From positions 1 to 64,000 of the forward strand of contig PHDT01000009.1 in the NCBI GenBank assembly GCA_002842695.1: 64,000 bases of DNA. Reading direction: 5' to 3'. Of this stretch, positions 26,974-35,340 are shown one piece after another. The notes under the pieces were generated by a model. The model searched no databases, was not told the DNA's origin, and was given only the letters and a program-made list of their open reading frames with translations. A program made the translations under genes and the position numbers. Each line of letters begins with the position of its first letter. Position 1 is the stretch's first letter. This DNA comes from Bacteroidetes bacterium HGW-Bacteroidetes-10. Its GTDB lineage: Bacteria > Bacteroidota > Bacteroidia > Bacteroidales > UBA932.

Positions 26974-27126
26974 ATAAATTAAATGCAGCCCGGCCCTCCC
27001 TTTGAGAGTCCATAATTAATAATACCGCTACGCTGCCTGTTCCGGGACGCTTTTCAGGAAACAGAGAGCATAATATCCTATTTGCAAAGTTAATCAGATT
27101 ATTCAATAAGAGAAAAGAGATGCGCA

Positions 27127-27160
27127 AAAGGGGCTGCTCAGAAATCTGAACAGCCCCTTT
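27127..27160 (-). terminator. hairpin after rpsO
   Basis: A perfect 10-bp stem AAAGGGGCTG/CAGCCCCTTT lies 19 bases after the rpsO stop. The T-run is short (CCCCTTTTGCG), so it may terminate only partly or act as an RNA-processing site before pnp. Confidence 0.7.
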
Positions 27161-27178
27161 AATCTCAATTTATTCTCG

Positions 27179-27454
27179 TTATTTACGAAGGTTAAGTGCC
27201 TTCACAATATTTCTGTATCTCTCAATGTCTGTCGCTTTCAGGTAATCCAGAAGGCGGCGTCTTTTACCAACCAGTTTAAGAAGGGAACGCTGTGTAGAGT
27301 AGTCCTTCTTGTTTAGTTTCAGGTGGCTGGTAAGGTGAGCGATACGGTATGAAAATAAAGCTACCTGGCTCTCAGGGGAACCGGTATCTGCATTAGACTT
27401 TCCGTATTGTCCGAAAATCTCTTGCTTCTTGTCAGATGTTAAATAATTGGTCAT
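27179..27454 (-). CDS. rpsO: 30S ribosomal protein S15
   Basis: This 91-residue protein binds 16S rRNA in the small-subunit platform. The family signature is plain: ADTGSPESQVALFSYRIAHL (residues 21-40), HLKLNKKDYSTQRSLLKLVGKRRRLLDYL and the C-terminal YRNIVKALNLRK. Length is two residues more than the usual 89. A TATATTTG box about 40 bases upstream on the minus strand fits its promoter. It is divergent from moeA. Confidence 0.97.
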   Translation of the reverse strand: MTNYLTSDKKQEIFGQYGKSNADTGSPESQVALFSYRIAHLTSHLKLNKKDYSTQRSLLKLVGKRRRLLDYLKATDIERYRNIVKALNLRK

Positions 27455-27561
27455 TTGTCAAGCAATTGATATAGTTGTTTCACCAAAATTGGGTTGCAAA
27501 TATAAACATAATTTTCCACGGGGCAACTATTTTCATAATTTTGTACTGTAAAAACAGAATT

Positions 27562-28755
27562 ATGATCACTTTCGAAGAGGCAAAAAAAATAGTAACGGAT
27601 AATCTGATTGTTACGGATACCGAAATGGTTCCGCTTGCAGAGGCTTGTTCCAGAATCATTTCGCAATCTGTAACAGCAGACAGGGATACTCCTCCATTTA
27701 ATAAATCTGCTGTGGATGGGTATGCATGCAGAGCCTCAGATCTTGGTGAAAAGATGCTTTTACTTGAGAACATTGCTGCCGGATACGAGCCAAAAATGAC
27801 AGTAAATCAAGGAACTTGTTCAAAAATTATGACCGGAGCGATGCTTCCTGATGGTGCCGATACAATTATAATGGTCGAAGATTGCGATTTTGACGGCAAG
27901 TATGTGTTTTTTAAAGGGAAAGGTCCAAAAGACAATATTTGTGTTAAAGGTGAGGATATAACAAAAGGGGCCGAGGTTGTTACTGCCGGCACCTTGCTTA
28001 AACCTCAGCATGTTGCTGTTCTGGCTGCGTTTGGAGCTGCAGCAGTGAGCGTATCGAAGAGAATCAGCGTGGGCATTCTCTCAACCGGCGACGAAATAAT
28101 TGAGCCTGAAGCCACCCCCTCGACTGTACAGATAAGAAACTCAAACGGCTGGCAACTCTTCTCTCAGGCAATTAATGCCGGTGCAAATGCAAACTACCTG
28201 GGAATTGCCGGCGACACAAAAGACAGCCTGCACTCAATTATAAGTGAAGCTATTGTAAATAATGATGCAATCATAATATCAGGCGGCGTCTCTATGGGAG
28301 ACTTTGACTATGTACCGGGAATCCTCGAAGAGCTCGGATTCAAAATCCTGTTTAATAAAGTTGCTGTCCAGCCGGGCAAACCCAGCACATTTGCGGTCAG
28401 AAAGTCGAAAGAGGGTAAATGTGAAAAGGTGATTTTCGCTCTGCCAGGAAATCCTGTATCATGCTTCATTCAGTTTGAACTTCTTGTGAGACCATGGTTA
28501 AATGCCTCTGCCGGAGGCCATGCTCCGGAACTGTGGACGGAGCTGCCGGCTAAAGAGGAATACAGCAGACGAAATACCGGAAGGCTGGCATTTATTCCAA
28601 TTATAATAAATCCGGACGGCACATTCTCACATCTGAAGTACAACGGATCTGCACATATAGCGGCTCTGTCTGAGGCTACAGGCATTGCTGCCGTTCCGGT
28701 GGGAAAAGCCACTATCGCAGCAGGAGAAAAAACCAGAATATTCATTTTGCCATAA
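27562..28755 (+). CDS. moeA: molybdopterin molybdenumtransferase MoeA
   Basis: This 397-residue enzyme inserts molybdate (or tungstate) into adenylated molybdopterin, the last common step of Moco/Wco synthesis. The MoeA signatures are present: PFNKSAVDGYAC (near residue 52), TGAMLPDGADTIIMVEDC (near 92), GILSTGDEI (near 173), SGGVSMGDFDYV (near 242) and the C-terminal LPGNPVSCF. The ATG at 27562 is chosen because MITFEEAKKIV matches the family start; an upstream extension would overlap the promoter TAATTTTG (27536-27543). It shares one base with the next gene (TAATG). It is the only cofactor-insertion gene in the window and links to the AOR locus 35 kb away. Confidence 0.94.
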   Translation: MITFEEAKKIVTDNLIVTDTEMVPLAEACSRIISQSVTADRDTPPFNKSAVDGYACRASDLGEKMLLLENIAAGYEPKMTVNQGTCSKIMTGAMLPDGADTIIMVEDCDFDGKYVFFKGKGPKDNICVKGEDITKGAEVVTAGTLLKPQHVAVLAAFGAAAVSVSKRISVGILSTGDEIIEPEATPSTVQIRNSNGWQLFSQAINAGANANYLGIAGDTKDSLHSIISEAIVNNDAIIISGGVSMGDFDYVPGILEELGFKILFNKVAVQPGKPSTFAVRKSKEGKCEKVIFALPGNPVSCFIQFELLVRPWLNASAGGHAPELWTELPAKEEYSRRNTGRLAFIPIIINPDGTFSHLKYNGSAHIAALSEATGIAAVPVGKATIAAGEKTRIFILP

Positions 28756-29480
28756 TGGAAAAGGTATACGACCACCCCACCCTTGGCAAGATAAGGATAG
28801 TCAAAAGAGCCTTTTCCAGGAACATCCGCCTTACGGTTCACCCCAGACGGGGCATTACAGTATCAATTCCGTGGTTGACAACTTTTTCCACTGCAGAAAA
28901 ATTCGTCAGAGAGAAGGAGGAGTGGGTCCTGACAAGTCTTAAAAGACAAAAGAAAAGAGCAGAGGAGCACCGTTTTTCATACGGGGCCGATTCACCATTG
29001 CAGATAATTGGGAAAGAGATCCGTTTTGTTATCGCCGACCCCGGTTCCGGCAACGCCGTCAGAATTAAACGGGGGCCCGAATATGACCTCGTGATCTATC
29101 CGGCAGACTGCCCTGAGGCAACAATTGCAGAAGCAGTAACAAGGATTCTCAGAAAAGAGGCTGCCGGATACCTACCCGAAAGGACAGTTCAGCTGGCCTC
29201 TCTTCATGGATTCCAATACTCAAGACTCACCCTTAAGAACAACAAAACAAACTGGGGAAGCTGTTCGGGCAAGAACAACATAAACCTGAATATTCATCTT
29301 ATGAGGCTAGGTACAGAGCTGGCAGATTTCGTGATTCTGCACGAGCTTTGTCACCTGAGGCACCGTAACCACGGTCCGGAGTTTCACAAACTCCTCAACA
29401 ACCTTTGCGGAGGCCGCGAGAAGGAGTTCAACAGCAAACTCAGAAAGGTGAGGCCCGTGGCAATCCTTTGCCCTGAGTAA
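28755..29480 (+). CDS. YgjP-like zinc metallopeptidase
   Basis: This 241-residue protein belongs to the YgjP/DUF45 (SprT-like) group. The zinc-peptidase motif HELCHLRHRNHGPEF (residues about 196-210) gives the HExxH pair and the third His. The preceding TNWGSCSGKNNINLN block is the second family hallmark. The N-terminal part (residues 1-110) is beta-rich and basic. Substrate unknown; the family is cytoplasmic and has been linked with nucleotide- or UTP-related roles only loosely. It is translationally coupled to moeA (1-bp overlap), but whether it matters for cofactor synthesis is unknown. Confidence 0.85.
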   Translation: MEKVYDHPTLGKIRIVKRAFSRNIRLTVHPRRGITVSIPWLTTFSTAEKFVREKEEWVLTSLKRQKKRAEEHRFSYGADSPLQIIGKEIRFVIADPGSGNAVRIKRGPEYDLVIYPADCPEATIAEAVTRILRKEAAGYLPERTVQLASLHGFQYSRLTLKNNKTNWGSCSGKNNINLNIHLMRLGTELADFVILHELCHLRHRNHGPEFHKLLNNLCGGREKEFNSKLRKVRPVAILCPE

Positions 29481-29499
29481 ATATTGGTGCAATAAAAAA

Positions 29500-29528
29500 A
29501 GAGAGCCGGAAATATCCGGCTCTCTTTT
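29500..29528 (+). terminator. intrinsic terminator of moeA-ygjP-like pair
   Basis: AGAGAGCCGGA pairs perfectly with TCCGGCTCTCT over 11 bp with a 4-base loop, then TTT. It starts 20 bases after the stop codon. Confidence 0.87.
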
Positions 29529-29582
29529 CAAAATCCCGAAATCATATCTCTTATAAGAGAATCATCCGGATCGATTGTCTGA

Positions 29583-29855
29583 TTACTTTGTCAGGTTGCT
29601 TACACGAACGAATAGTTCATCAACACCTTTAAGGAGATCCATAGTGACAGCCTTGTAGTGTTTCTTAACATTTTCGGTTGGGTGTGCATTTACCCTGTTA
29701 TAAAGATCATTTCTCAAAGCAACTGCGTCATTAATAACTGCAATAGCATCATCGGTTTTTTTGTCCGGGTTGATGTACATAAACACCCAACAGTCAGAAA
29801 TCACCTCGCTTACGAGAAAATCGATATCTTTCTTAATAATTCTTAAACTTCCCAT
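29583..29855 (-). CDS. small conserved Bacteroidetes protein, unknown function
   Basis: This 90-residue soluble, mostly helical protein has no signal peptide. Its pattern (start MGSLRIIKKDIDFLVSEVISDCW and end KAVTMDLLKGVDELF) resembles a small uncharacterised family I have seen across Bacteroidales. I know no function. It is monocistronic, opposite the ygjP-like gene, and lies 42 bp upstream of the dipeptide epimerase start on the complementary side of a promoter-sized gap. Confidence 0.65.
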   Translation of the reverse strand: MGSLRIIKKDIDFLVSEVISDCWVFMYINPDKKTDDAIAVINDAVALRNDLYNRVNAHPTENVKKHYKAVTMDLLKGVDELFVRVSNLTK

Positions 29856-29897
29856 AATTGTACGTTATTTGCCGCAAAGGTAGTAAAATATTTTAAT

Positions 29898-31049
29898 CTA
29901 GAGCTTTGTAATGCCAATGCCGGGCAGATCGTTCAGAGTAATCTTGCCGTCAACAATTTGCATACCTTTGAAAACATCATTTGAAATAAGCAGGTTTCCG
30001 TCAAGGTCTGCCCACTCTGTTTCTGATGCCAGCTGGGCTGCAGCAGATATTGCACAAGATGTCTCAGTCATACAGCCAATCATAAGTCTCATATGAAGTG
30101 CCTTTGCAAGGGAGACCATTTCCCGAGCCTCTCTCATACCCGTACACTTCATGAGCTTAATGTTCACTCCATGATATGCTCCCCTGAGTTTAGGTATGTC
30201 AGTTAAACGCTGGCAAGCCTCATCTGCTATAACAGGGAGCGGGCTCCTTTCAGTTACCCACGCAGCATCATCAAGCAGAAGTTTAGGCATTGGCTGCTCA
30301 ATCATGTTGACATTACGCTCGTTAAGCCAGTTGATCATATCAAGCGCATAGTGCTTGTCCTTCCATCCCTGGTTTGCATCAACACAAATTGTGGTATTGG
30401 TTACTGACCGGATGGTCTCAACCATCATTTTATCAGTCTTTTCATCACGTCCAAGCTTAACCTTTATAACCTTGTAAGGTGACGCCTCTCTTGTCTTTTC
30501 CCTTACCACCTCTTCTGTATCGAGACCAACTGTAAAAGAGGTATTGGGGGTTGTAGACGGGTTGAATCCCCATATCTTCCACCATGGCTGGCCAATTATC
30601 TTACCCACCAGATCGTGAAGTGCAATATCAACAGAAGCTTTTGCAGCAGTATTGTTAATTGCTATTGCATCAACATATGCAAGGATATCCTGAATCTCAA
30701 AAGGAGAGCTGAAACGGGAAAGGTCTACTTTTTTGAGGAAATCCATCACCGAGGACTGGGTCTCTCCCAAATATGGCGGCATTGCGGCCTCTCCATATCC
30801 AACATAGCCATCCCATTCGATTTCTGTGAGAACTATCTGAGTTGTTGTTCTTGAAGAGTTGGCAATCGTAAAGACGTGCCTCATCTGGGCGTCATATGGA
30901 CGGAAAGTAAGCACCATCTTTTTGCTGCCACCCTTTGAAACGCTCTTAGTCCTTGACTGGGCAAAGACATCAAAAGGATTTATTATTGCTGAAGCAGCAG
31001 TAAGAAGGCCTGCTGTTCTGAGAAAATTTCTTCTTGTTGTTAAGGTCAT
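29898..31049 (-). CDS. dipeptide (L-Ala-D/L-Glu) epimerase, exported
   Basis: This 383-residue enolase-superfamily enzyme most likely interconverts L-Ala-D-Glu and L-Ala-L-Glu so that peptidoglycan peptides can be used. The active site is visible: the KxK pair in YKVIKVKLGRD (near residue 192), metal ligands Asp in CVDANQGW, Glu in NMIEQPMP and Asp in VIADEAC, and Lys in NIKLMKCTG. Unusually for this cytoplasmic family, the N-terminus TRRNFLRTAGLLTAASA is a Tat-type twin-arginine signal, so the enzyme should act in the periplasm. It is the last gene of a three-gene operon with an NlpC/P60 peptidase and a GHL10 protein. Confidence 0.88.
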   Translation of the reverse strand: MTLTTRRNFLRTAGLLTAASAIINPFDVFAQSRTKSVSKGGSKKMVLTFRPYDAQMRHVFTIANSSRTTTQIVLTEIEWDGYVGYGEAAMPPYLGETQSSVMDFLKKVDLSRFSSPFEIQDILAYVDAIAINNTAAKASVDIALHDLVGKIIGQPWWKIWGFNPSTTPNTSFTVGLDTEEVVREKTREASPYKVIKVKLGRDEKTDKMMVETIRSVTNTTICVDANQGWKDKHYALDMINWLNERNVNMIEQPMPKLLLDDAAWVTERSPLPVIADEACQRLTDIPKLRGAYHGVNIKLMKCTGMREAREMVSLAKALHMRLMIGCMTETSCAISAAAQLASETEWADLDGNLLISNDVFKGMQIVDGKITLNDLPGIGITKL

Positions 31050-31074
31050 ATCTTTAAATTTTCAGGTTCGTTTA

Positions 31075-32280
31075 TTATTGTGCAAAATACCACGGATGTT
31101 TGGAAACCGATACAATACCGGCATCTGAATCTATTTTGGTAAGAATTCTGTTTGCCCTTACGAGTCTGTTTGATCCATCGTAATAGTTTGCAGCCTCAGG
31201 AATAAGAGAATTGATTCTTACAGAGGTTGCAGAGTGGATAAACTCCCCGCCGCCAATATAAATACCAACATGGGTAATTCGCTCCTTCTTGTCATTAGTT
31301 GCCTTAGAGCCGAAGAACAACAGGTCGCCTGCGGTAAGATTGTCAAAATTCTTCGAAATGTCAACATCTTCGCCGGTGAGTGCCTGCTGGGATGCATCCC
31401 TTTCAAGAATAACACCGTTGAGGAAATATACAGTCTTTGTAAAACCTGAACAGTCCATCGCCTTGATTGAGGTCCCTCCCCACATGTAAGGGAAGCCCAC
31501 AAACTGACGGGCAGTTGCAATAATATTCTCCTGTGTGGGTTTTCTTGAAGCAACCCACTCCGCAAAAGGAGCAGTGTGCTGTTTCTGCACAAAAGCCTCT
31601 CTTCCGTCGGGAAGCATAACCTTAATATGGGAACCTGCAGCAGCAACTACTTTTACAATATTGCCCATGATTCCGTCTGCAATAACTGCAGAACTCTCTG
31701 AGGCACCCGCACGGAACAAAGTATAATAAGTTGTTACAATAACTTTTTGTGCATCCCTCCAGCTGTTGAAATCTGACTCGTTCATAGTGGCCACGCTGCC
31801 TGATGACACCCAGGCAATATAGCCCTCAGGAGTGACAGCTCTTGTCCAGCCACCTCTCTTTTCCAGAATCTGCAGCGGAGCACCCATAACTGTCTGGGTT
31901 GCCGACTCACTTGAATAGGAAGGGGCATATCTGAAATTAACTGCCGACTGATTCGTTACTCCCCAGGTCTTTTCACCAAGAGCCGGAGAAGGAAGAGTAA
32001 TCATACTGTCAAGAGCCTCTATTCCGGCTTCCGAAAGTTTTGCAAGCAGGGTCTCTTTTGCAGATGGTTCGGTAGTGGAGCCTCTGAGTACAATAGTATC
32101 TGCCTTTGCAGAGACCTCAAGTTTTGCCTCAAAGGTTTTAAGCCTTCTGTCCGGAGCATACTCATCTTTTACCTGAGTAAAAATGTCGTTGAATGTGGCC
32201 TCTGTCTTCTCTTTTTTTGTCTCATTCGAGCAACCTGCCAGAGAGATGACAACGGCTGCCGTTAAAATCAATTTTTTCAT
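31075..32280 (-). CDS. NlpC/P60 lipoprotein peptidase with SH3 domains
   Basis: This 401-residue lipoprotein (lipobox LAGC, Cys17) is a gamma-D-glutamyl-diamino-acid endopeptidase of the dipeptidyl-peptidase VI type. Residues about 120-265 hold two bacterial SH3-like domains. The C-terminal NlpC/P60 domain carries the nucleophile Cys in MDCSGFTKTVYF (near residue 281), His in THVGIYIGGGEFIHS (near 335), and a polar third residue after it. It should cut L-Ala-D-Glu from stem peptides, feeding the adjacent dipeptide epimerase (25 bp downstream). The upstream GHL10 gene ends 34 bp before its start. All three products are exported, which supports an extracytoplasmic salvage route. Confidence 0.9.
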   Translation of the reverse strand: MKKLILTAAVVISLAGCSNETKKEKTEATFNDIFTQVKDEYAPDRRLKTFEAKLEVSAKADTIVLRGSTTEPSAKETLLAKLSEAGIEALDSMITLPSPALGEKTWGVTNQSAVNFRYAPSYSSESATQTVMGAPLQILEKRGGWTRAVTPEGYIAWVSSGSVATMNESDFNSWRDAQKVIVTTYYTLFRAGASESSAVIADGIMGNIVKVVAAAGSHIKVMLPDGREAFVQKQHTAPFAEWVASRKPTQENIIATARQFVGFPYMWGGTSIKAMDCSGFTKTVYFLNGVILERDASQQALTGEDVDISKNFDNLTAGDLLFFGSKATNDKKERITHVGIYIGGGEFIHSATSVRINSLIPEAANYYDGSNRLVRANRILTKIDSDAGIVSVSKHPWYFAQ

Positions 32281-32314
32281 TTGAGAATGGGGTTATTGTA
32301 TTGAATAATAGTTT

Positions 32315-33847
32315 TTAATTGAATTTTACTGCGCTGCTCTCGTTGTAAAGTCTGTCCAGAGCAGAGACGTAATAGTCATATCCCGGTGCACCTGCACCTG
32401 AAGTGACAAACGATGTCTCTCCTGTAAGAGCAATTATTGCGCTTCCGTTTTCAAATCGCGGAGTTTCACCTTTTTTAAACCTGTAAACAGCATAGTAATA
32501 CGCTCTCTCAGAGTTGCACTCTGCAAGAGAGGCATCTCCTTCAGGCAGTTTATCTCCTGTCCATGTCAAGTGCAGTTTATCCCCTTTTATTACCATATCT
32601 GCCTTTGCAGGTGCATCGGGAGGAGTTGTTTCAAACCCTCTCAGAGCCGGCACTATAGAAGGAGAAGGGTAAAGTGACCTGAGAACTGAATTAATTCCCA
32701 GAACATTTTTCTTCATATCCTTTGCACTGAAGTAGCATACTCCGTGGTACTGCTCCATTGTACGAAGAATCTCAGCCTGTTTCTTAATCTCCTGCGCGCT
32801 TCTCCATGCCTCTATTTTAGAATTTGCATCAAGACGGTAGGTTCCAAGTCCTCCGTAAACCGGAGTTCCGGCAGAGTAGTCTCTCCACCATTTTGCAAGA
32901 ACATTAAAGTCCGCTGCAGGGTATCCGATATTGAAATATAACTGCGGAAGAATGTAATCCATCCAGCCGGCCTCCATCCATTTGAGAATGTCTGCATGCA
33001 GGTGGTCGTAATTTGTATACCCAAAGCTTCTGGTATCTGAACCGCGCGGGTCCTCCTGTTTGTTTCGCCATACAGCATATGGGCTGATTCCGAATTTAAT
33101 GAATGGCTTAACAGATTTAATGGTGTCGCGCAGCATCTTAACAACAAGGTCTACATTTTCTCTTCTCCATGCCATCTTGTCTGCCGGCTTGTAGCCTCTG
33201 CTGTGTTTTGCAAAAGATGATTCGTCTGAGAAATCGTTATTTGGATAAAAATAGTCGTCAAAGTGAATACCATCGAGGTCGTAGCGTGTAACCAGATCTT
33301 TAATGACCTGTGCAAGAAACTCTCTTGTCTCAGGATATGCAGGGTCAAAATAAAGTTTCTTTCCATGCTTTACAAAGATATCCGGTCTCTTTTTGTAAAT
33401 ATGATCAGGAGCCATATCCTTAAGGTTATCTACATTCTGGCTTACTCTGTAGGGATTCAGCCATGCATGCAGCTCCATACCGCGCTTGTGCGCCTCTTTA
33501 ATTGCAAATGCAAGCGGATCGTAAAATGGAACCGGAGCTTTTTTCTGATCGCCTGTCAGATAGATTGACCAGGGCTCTTTGTCAGAAATATAAAAGGCAT
33601 CTGCTGTTGGTCTTATCTGCAGCACAATTGCATTGAAGTTCATGCTTTTATACAGATCAAGCAGTGTTATGAGCTCTTTTTTCTGTGCATCCGAAGATAA
33701 ACCGGGGGCAGATGGCCAGTCAATATTGTTAACAGTAGCTATCCACACAGCTCTCCACTCTCTCTTTCCGTCATATTCGGCCCTGGCCGGCTGAGCAAAA
33801 AGCAAAAAAAGTGTAAAAACCATTAAAACGTTGATTGCGTGTTTCAT
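32315..33847 (-). CDS. GHL10 (DUF187) family glycoside hydrolase-like protein
   Basis: This 510-residue exported protein has a signal peptide to about residue 23, then a TIM-barrel of the glycosyl-hydrolase-like 10 family. Visible family segments are KREWRAVWIATVNNIDWPS (near residue 28), NFNAIVLQIRPTADAFY (near 73), HAWLNPYRVS (near 130) and DLDGIHFDDYFYP (near 195). The C-terminal 100 residues look like a fibronectin-III-type beta domain. Family members such as YddW/DigH cleave denuded peptidoglycan glycan strands. Position at the head of an operon with an NlpC/P60 peptidase and Ala-Glu epimerase fits cell-wall turnover. Substrate is inferred from family. Confidence 0.88.
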   Translation of the reverse strand: MKHAINVLMVFTLFLLFAQPARAEYDGKREWRAVWIATVNNIDWPSAPGLSSDAQKKELITLLDLYKSMNFNAIVLQIRPTADAFYISDKEPWSIYLTGDQKKAPVPFYDPLAFAIKEAHKRGMELHAWLNPYRVSQNVDNLKDMAPDHIYKKRPDIFVKHGKKLYFDPAYPETREFLAQVIKDLVTRYDLDGIHFDDYFYPNNDFSDESSFAKHSRGYKPADKMAWRRENVDLVVKMLRDTIKSVKPFIKFGISPYAVWRNKQEDPRGSDTRSFGYTNYDHLHADILKWMEAGWMDYILPQLYFNIGYPAADFNVLAKWWRDYSAGTPVYGGLGTYRLDANSKIEAWRSAQEIKKQAEILRTMEQYHGVCYFSAKDMKKNVLGINSVLRSLYPSPSIVPALRGFETTPPDAPAKADMVIKGDKLHLTWTGDKLPEGDASLAECNSERAYYYAVYRFKKGETPRFENGSAIIALTGETSFVTSGAGAPGYDYYVSALDRLYNESSAVKFN

Positions 33848-33920
33848 GGAAGTATATTCAGATTAAGGGGGTTAGTTAATGCTTACAAAGATATTATATT
33901 TGCACAAAAATTCCACGATT

Positions 33921-34367
33921 ATGATTGTTGATTCACTCAGAGGATTCGAGAGATACATAAATTTCCATTCCCGCTTCGAAAAAGTATACACCTACATGCT
34001 CAAAACCAGGCTGTCGGAGCTTGAACCCGGAGAATATCCCATTGTAGGAAAAGATATTTACTGTAAAATCTGGGAGGGAGAGTGCAAAGGACTTGAGATC
34101 CCCAAACTGGAGGTTCACGACACATATATTGACATCCATCTGATTCTGAGCGGCACCGAAACAATTGGAGTTAGAGACAGAAGCAGATGTATGGGTGACA
34201 ATATTCCATACGACGAACAAAACGATGTTGCCTTTCTGGAGGAGAGTCCGGAGAATTTTATCAGCCTTGGCGAAGATAACCTTGCCGTAATATTTCCTCA
34301 CGATGCACACGCACCTCTCATTGGTGAGGGGAGAGTAAAGAAGGCTATCTTTAAAATTAAAATGTAA
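33921..34367 (+). CDS. YhcH/YjgK/YiaL (DUF386) family protein
   Basis: This 148-residue cupin-like protein belongs to the YhcH/YjgK/YiaL family, which is often coded with sugar-acid or sialic-acid genes; YhcH has been proposed as an anomerase. Typical segments are the central LEVHDTYIDIHLILSGTETIGV with metal-binding His/Asp/His, and the C-terminal IFPHDAHAPLIGEGRVKKAIFKIKM with two more His. The start at 33921 fits the family and lies 19 bases after a TATATTTG promoter box (33895-33902); a 14-residue upstream extension would cross that box. No sugar-acid genes are adjacent. Confidence 0.87.
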   Translation: MIVDSLRGFERYINFHSRFEKVYTYMLKTRLSELEPGEYPIVGKDIYCKIWEGECKGLEIPKLEVHDTYIDIHLILSGTETIGVRDRSRCMGDNIPYDEQNDVAFLEESPENFISLGEDNLAVIFPHDAHAPLIGEGRVKKAIFKIKM

Positions 34368-34368
34368 A

Positions 34369-35322
34369 TTGGAAAACAGGATACAATTCAGTGACGGAAG
34401 ACGCTATAACTCATTTGTGGGCTATTTCCGCAAAAAGTACGGCAGCAGGCTGCAGAAAATTGTTGTAGACGCAGGGTTCACATGCCCCAACCGGGACGGC
34501 AGCGCCGGAACCGGCGGTTGTACATATTGCGACAATGATGCCTTTCATCCCTCATACAGCACTCCGGATAAAAGTATCCTAACCCAGATAGACGAAGGAA
34601 TAAGGTTCCACAAAAACAGATACAGAAAAGCATCTGAGTATCTGGCATACTTTCAGCCCTATTCAAATACATACGATACGCTGGATGTATTAAAGAGAAG
34701 ATATGCAGAGGCTCTCTCCCACCCGGAGGTAGCAGGCATCGTTCTTGGCACCCGCCCTGACTGTGTAGACGAGGAGAAGCTCGACTGGCTTGCAGAGCTT
34801 TCTAAGGAGAAAATTGTAATAATTGAGTACGGGGTTGAGTCAACTCACGACAAAACTCTCAAAAGAATAAACAGAGGCCACGATTATGTAAAAACTCTCT
34901 GGGCCATTGAAGAGACTGCAAAGAGGGGAATTGACCAGGGAGCTCATTTCATTTTTGGGCTGCCGGGGGAGAGCCGGGAAGATATGATCTTAATGGCAAC
35001 CGAAATCAACAAGATGCCGGTTAATTCTGTAAAATTTCATCAGCTGCAGATAGTAAAGGGGACATACATGGAGCAGGAGTTCCGGGAATCTCCTCAGGAT
35101 TTCGTACAGTTTACCCTTGAAGAGTATATCGATTTCTTCATAGATTTCCTGGAACTGCTCAAGCCGGAGATTCATATTGAACGATTTGCCGGAGAGGTTC
35201 CGCCAAGGTTTGTCAATAACATGCCGTGGGGAACAATACGCTATACAGAGATTCACAGCAGAATGGAAAAGAGGCTCGAAGAGAGAGGGACATGGCAGTC
35301 CCGTCGCTTCGGCCTCCTTTAA
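34369..35322 (+). CDS. radical SAM protein, YhcC/TIGR01212 family
   Basis: This 317-residue protein has the Elp3-like radical SAM fold. The cluster motif is CPNRDGSAGTGGCTYCDN (about residues 36-53), with the long first spacer (C-x12-C-x2-C) that marks the YhcC family. The SAM-binding parts IVIIEYGVESTHDKTLKRINRGHDY and HFIFGLPGESREDM follow. Function is unknown, though genetic context in other bacteria suggests RNA modification or redox-linked roles. There is no ATG in frame before residue 200, so translation must begin at a rare codon; TTG at 34369, one base after the stop of the previous gene, gives the expected N-terminus. It is probably coupled to the YhcH-like gene. Confidence 0.85.
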   Translation: MENRIQFSDGRRYNSFVGYFRKKYGSRLQKIVVDAGFTCPNRDGSAGTGGCTYCDNDAFHPSYSTPDKSILTQIDEGIRFHKNRYRKASEYLAYFQPYSNTYDTLDVLKRRYAEALSHPEVAGIVLGTRPDCVDEEKLDWLAELSKEKIVIIEYGVESTHDKTLKRINRGHDYVKTLWAIEETAKRGIDQGAHFIFGLPGESREDMILMATEINKMPVNSVKFHQLQIVKGTYMEQEFRESPQDFVQFTLEEYIDFFIDFLELLKPEIHIERFAGEVPPRFVNNMPWGTIRYTEIHSRMEKRLEERGTWQSRRFGLL

Positions 35323-35340
35323 TATGTATTTCGCTAATTA

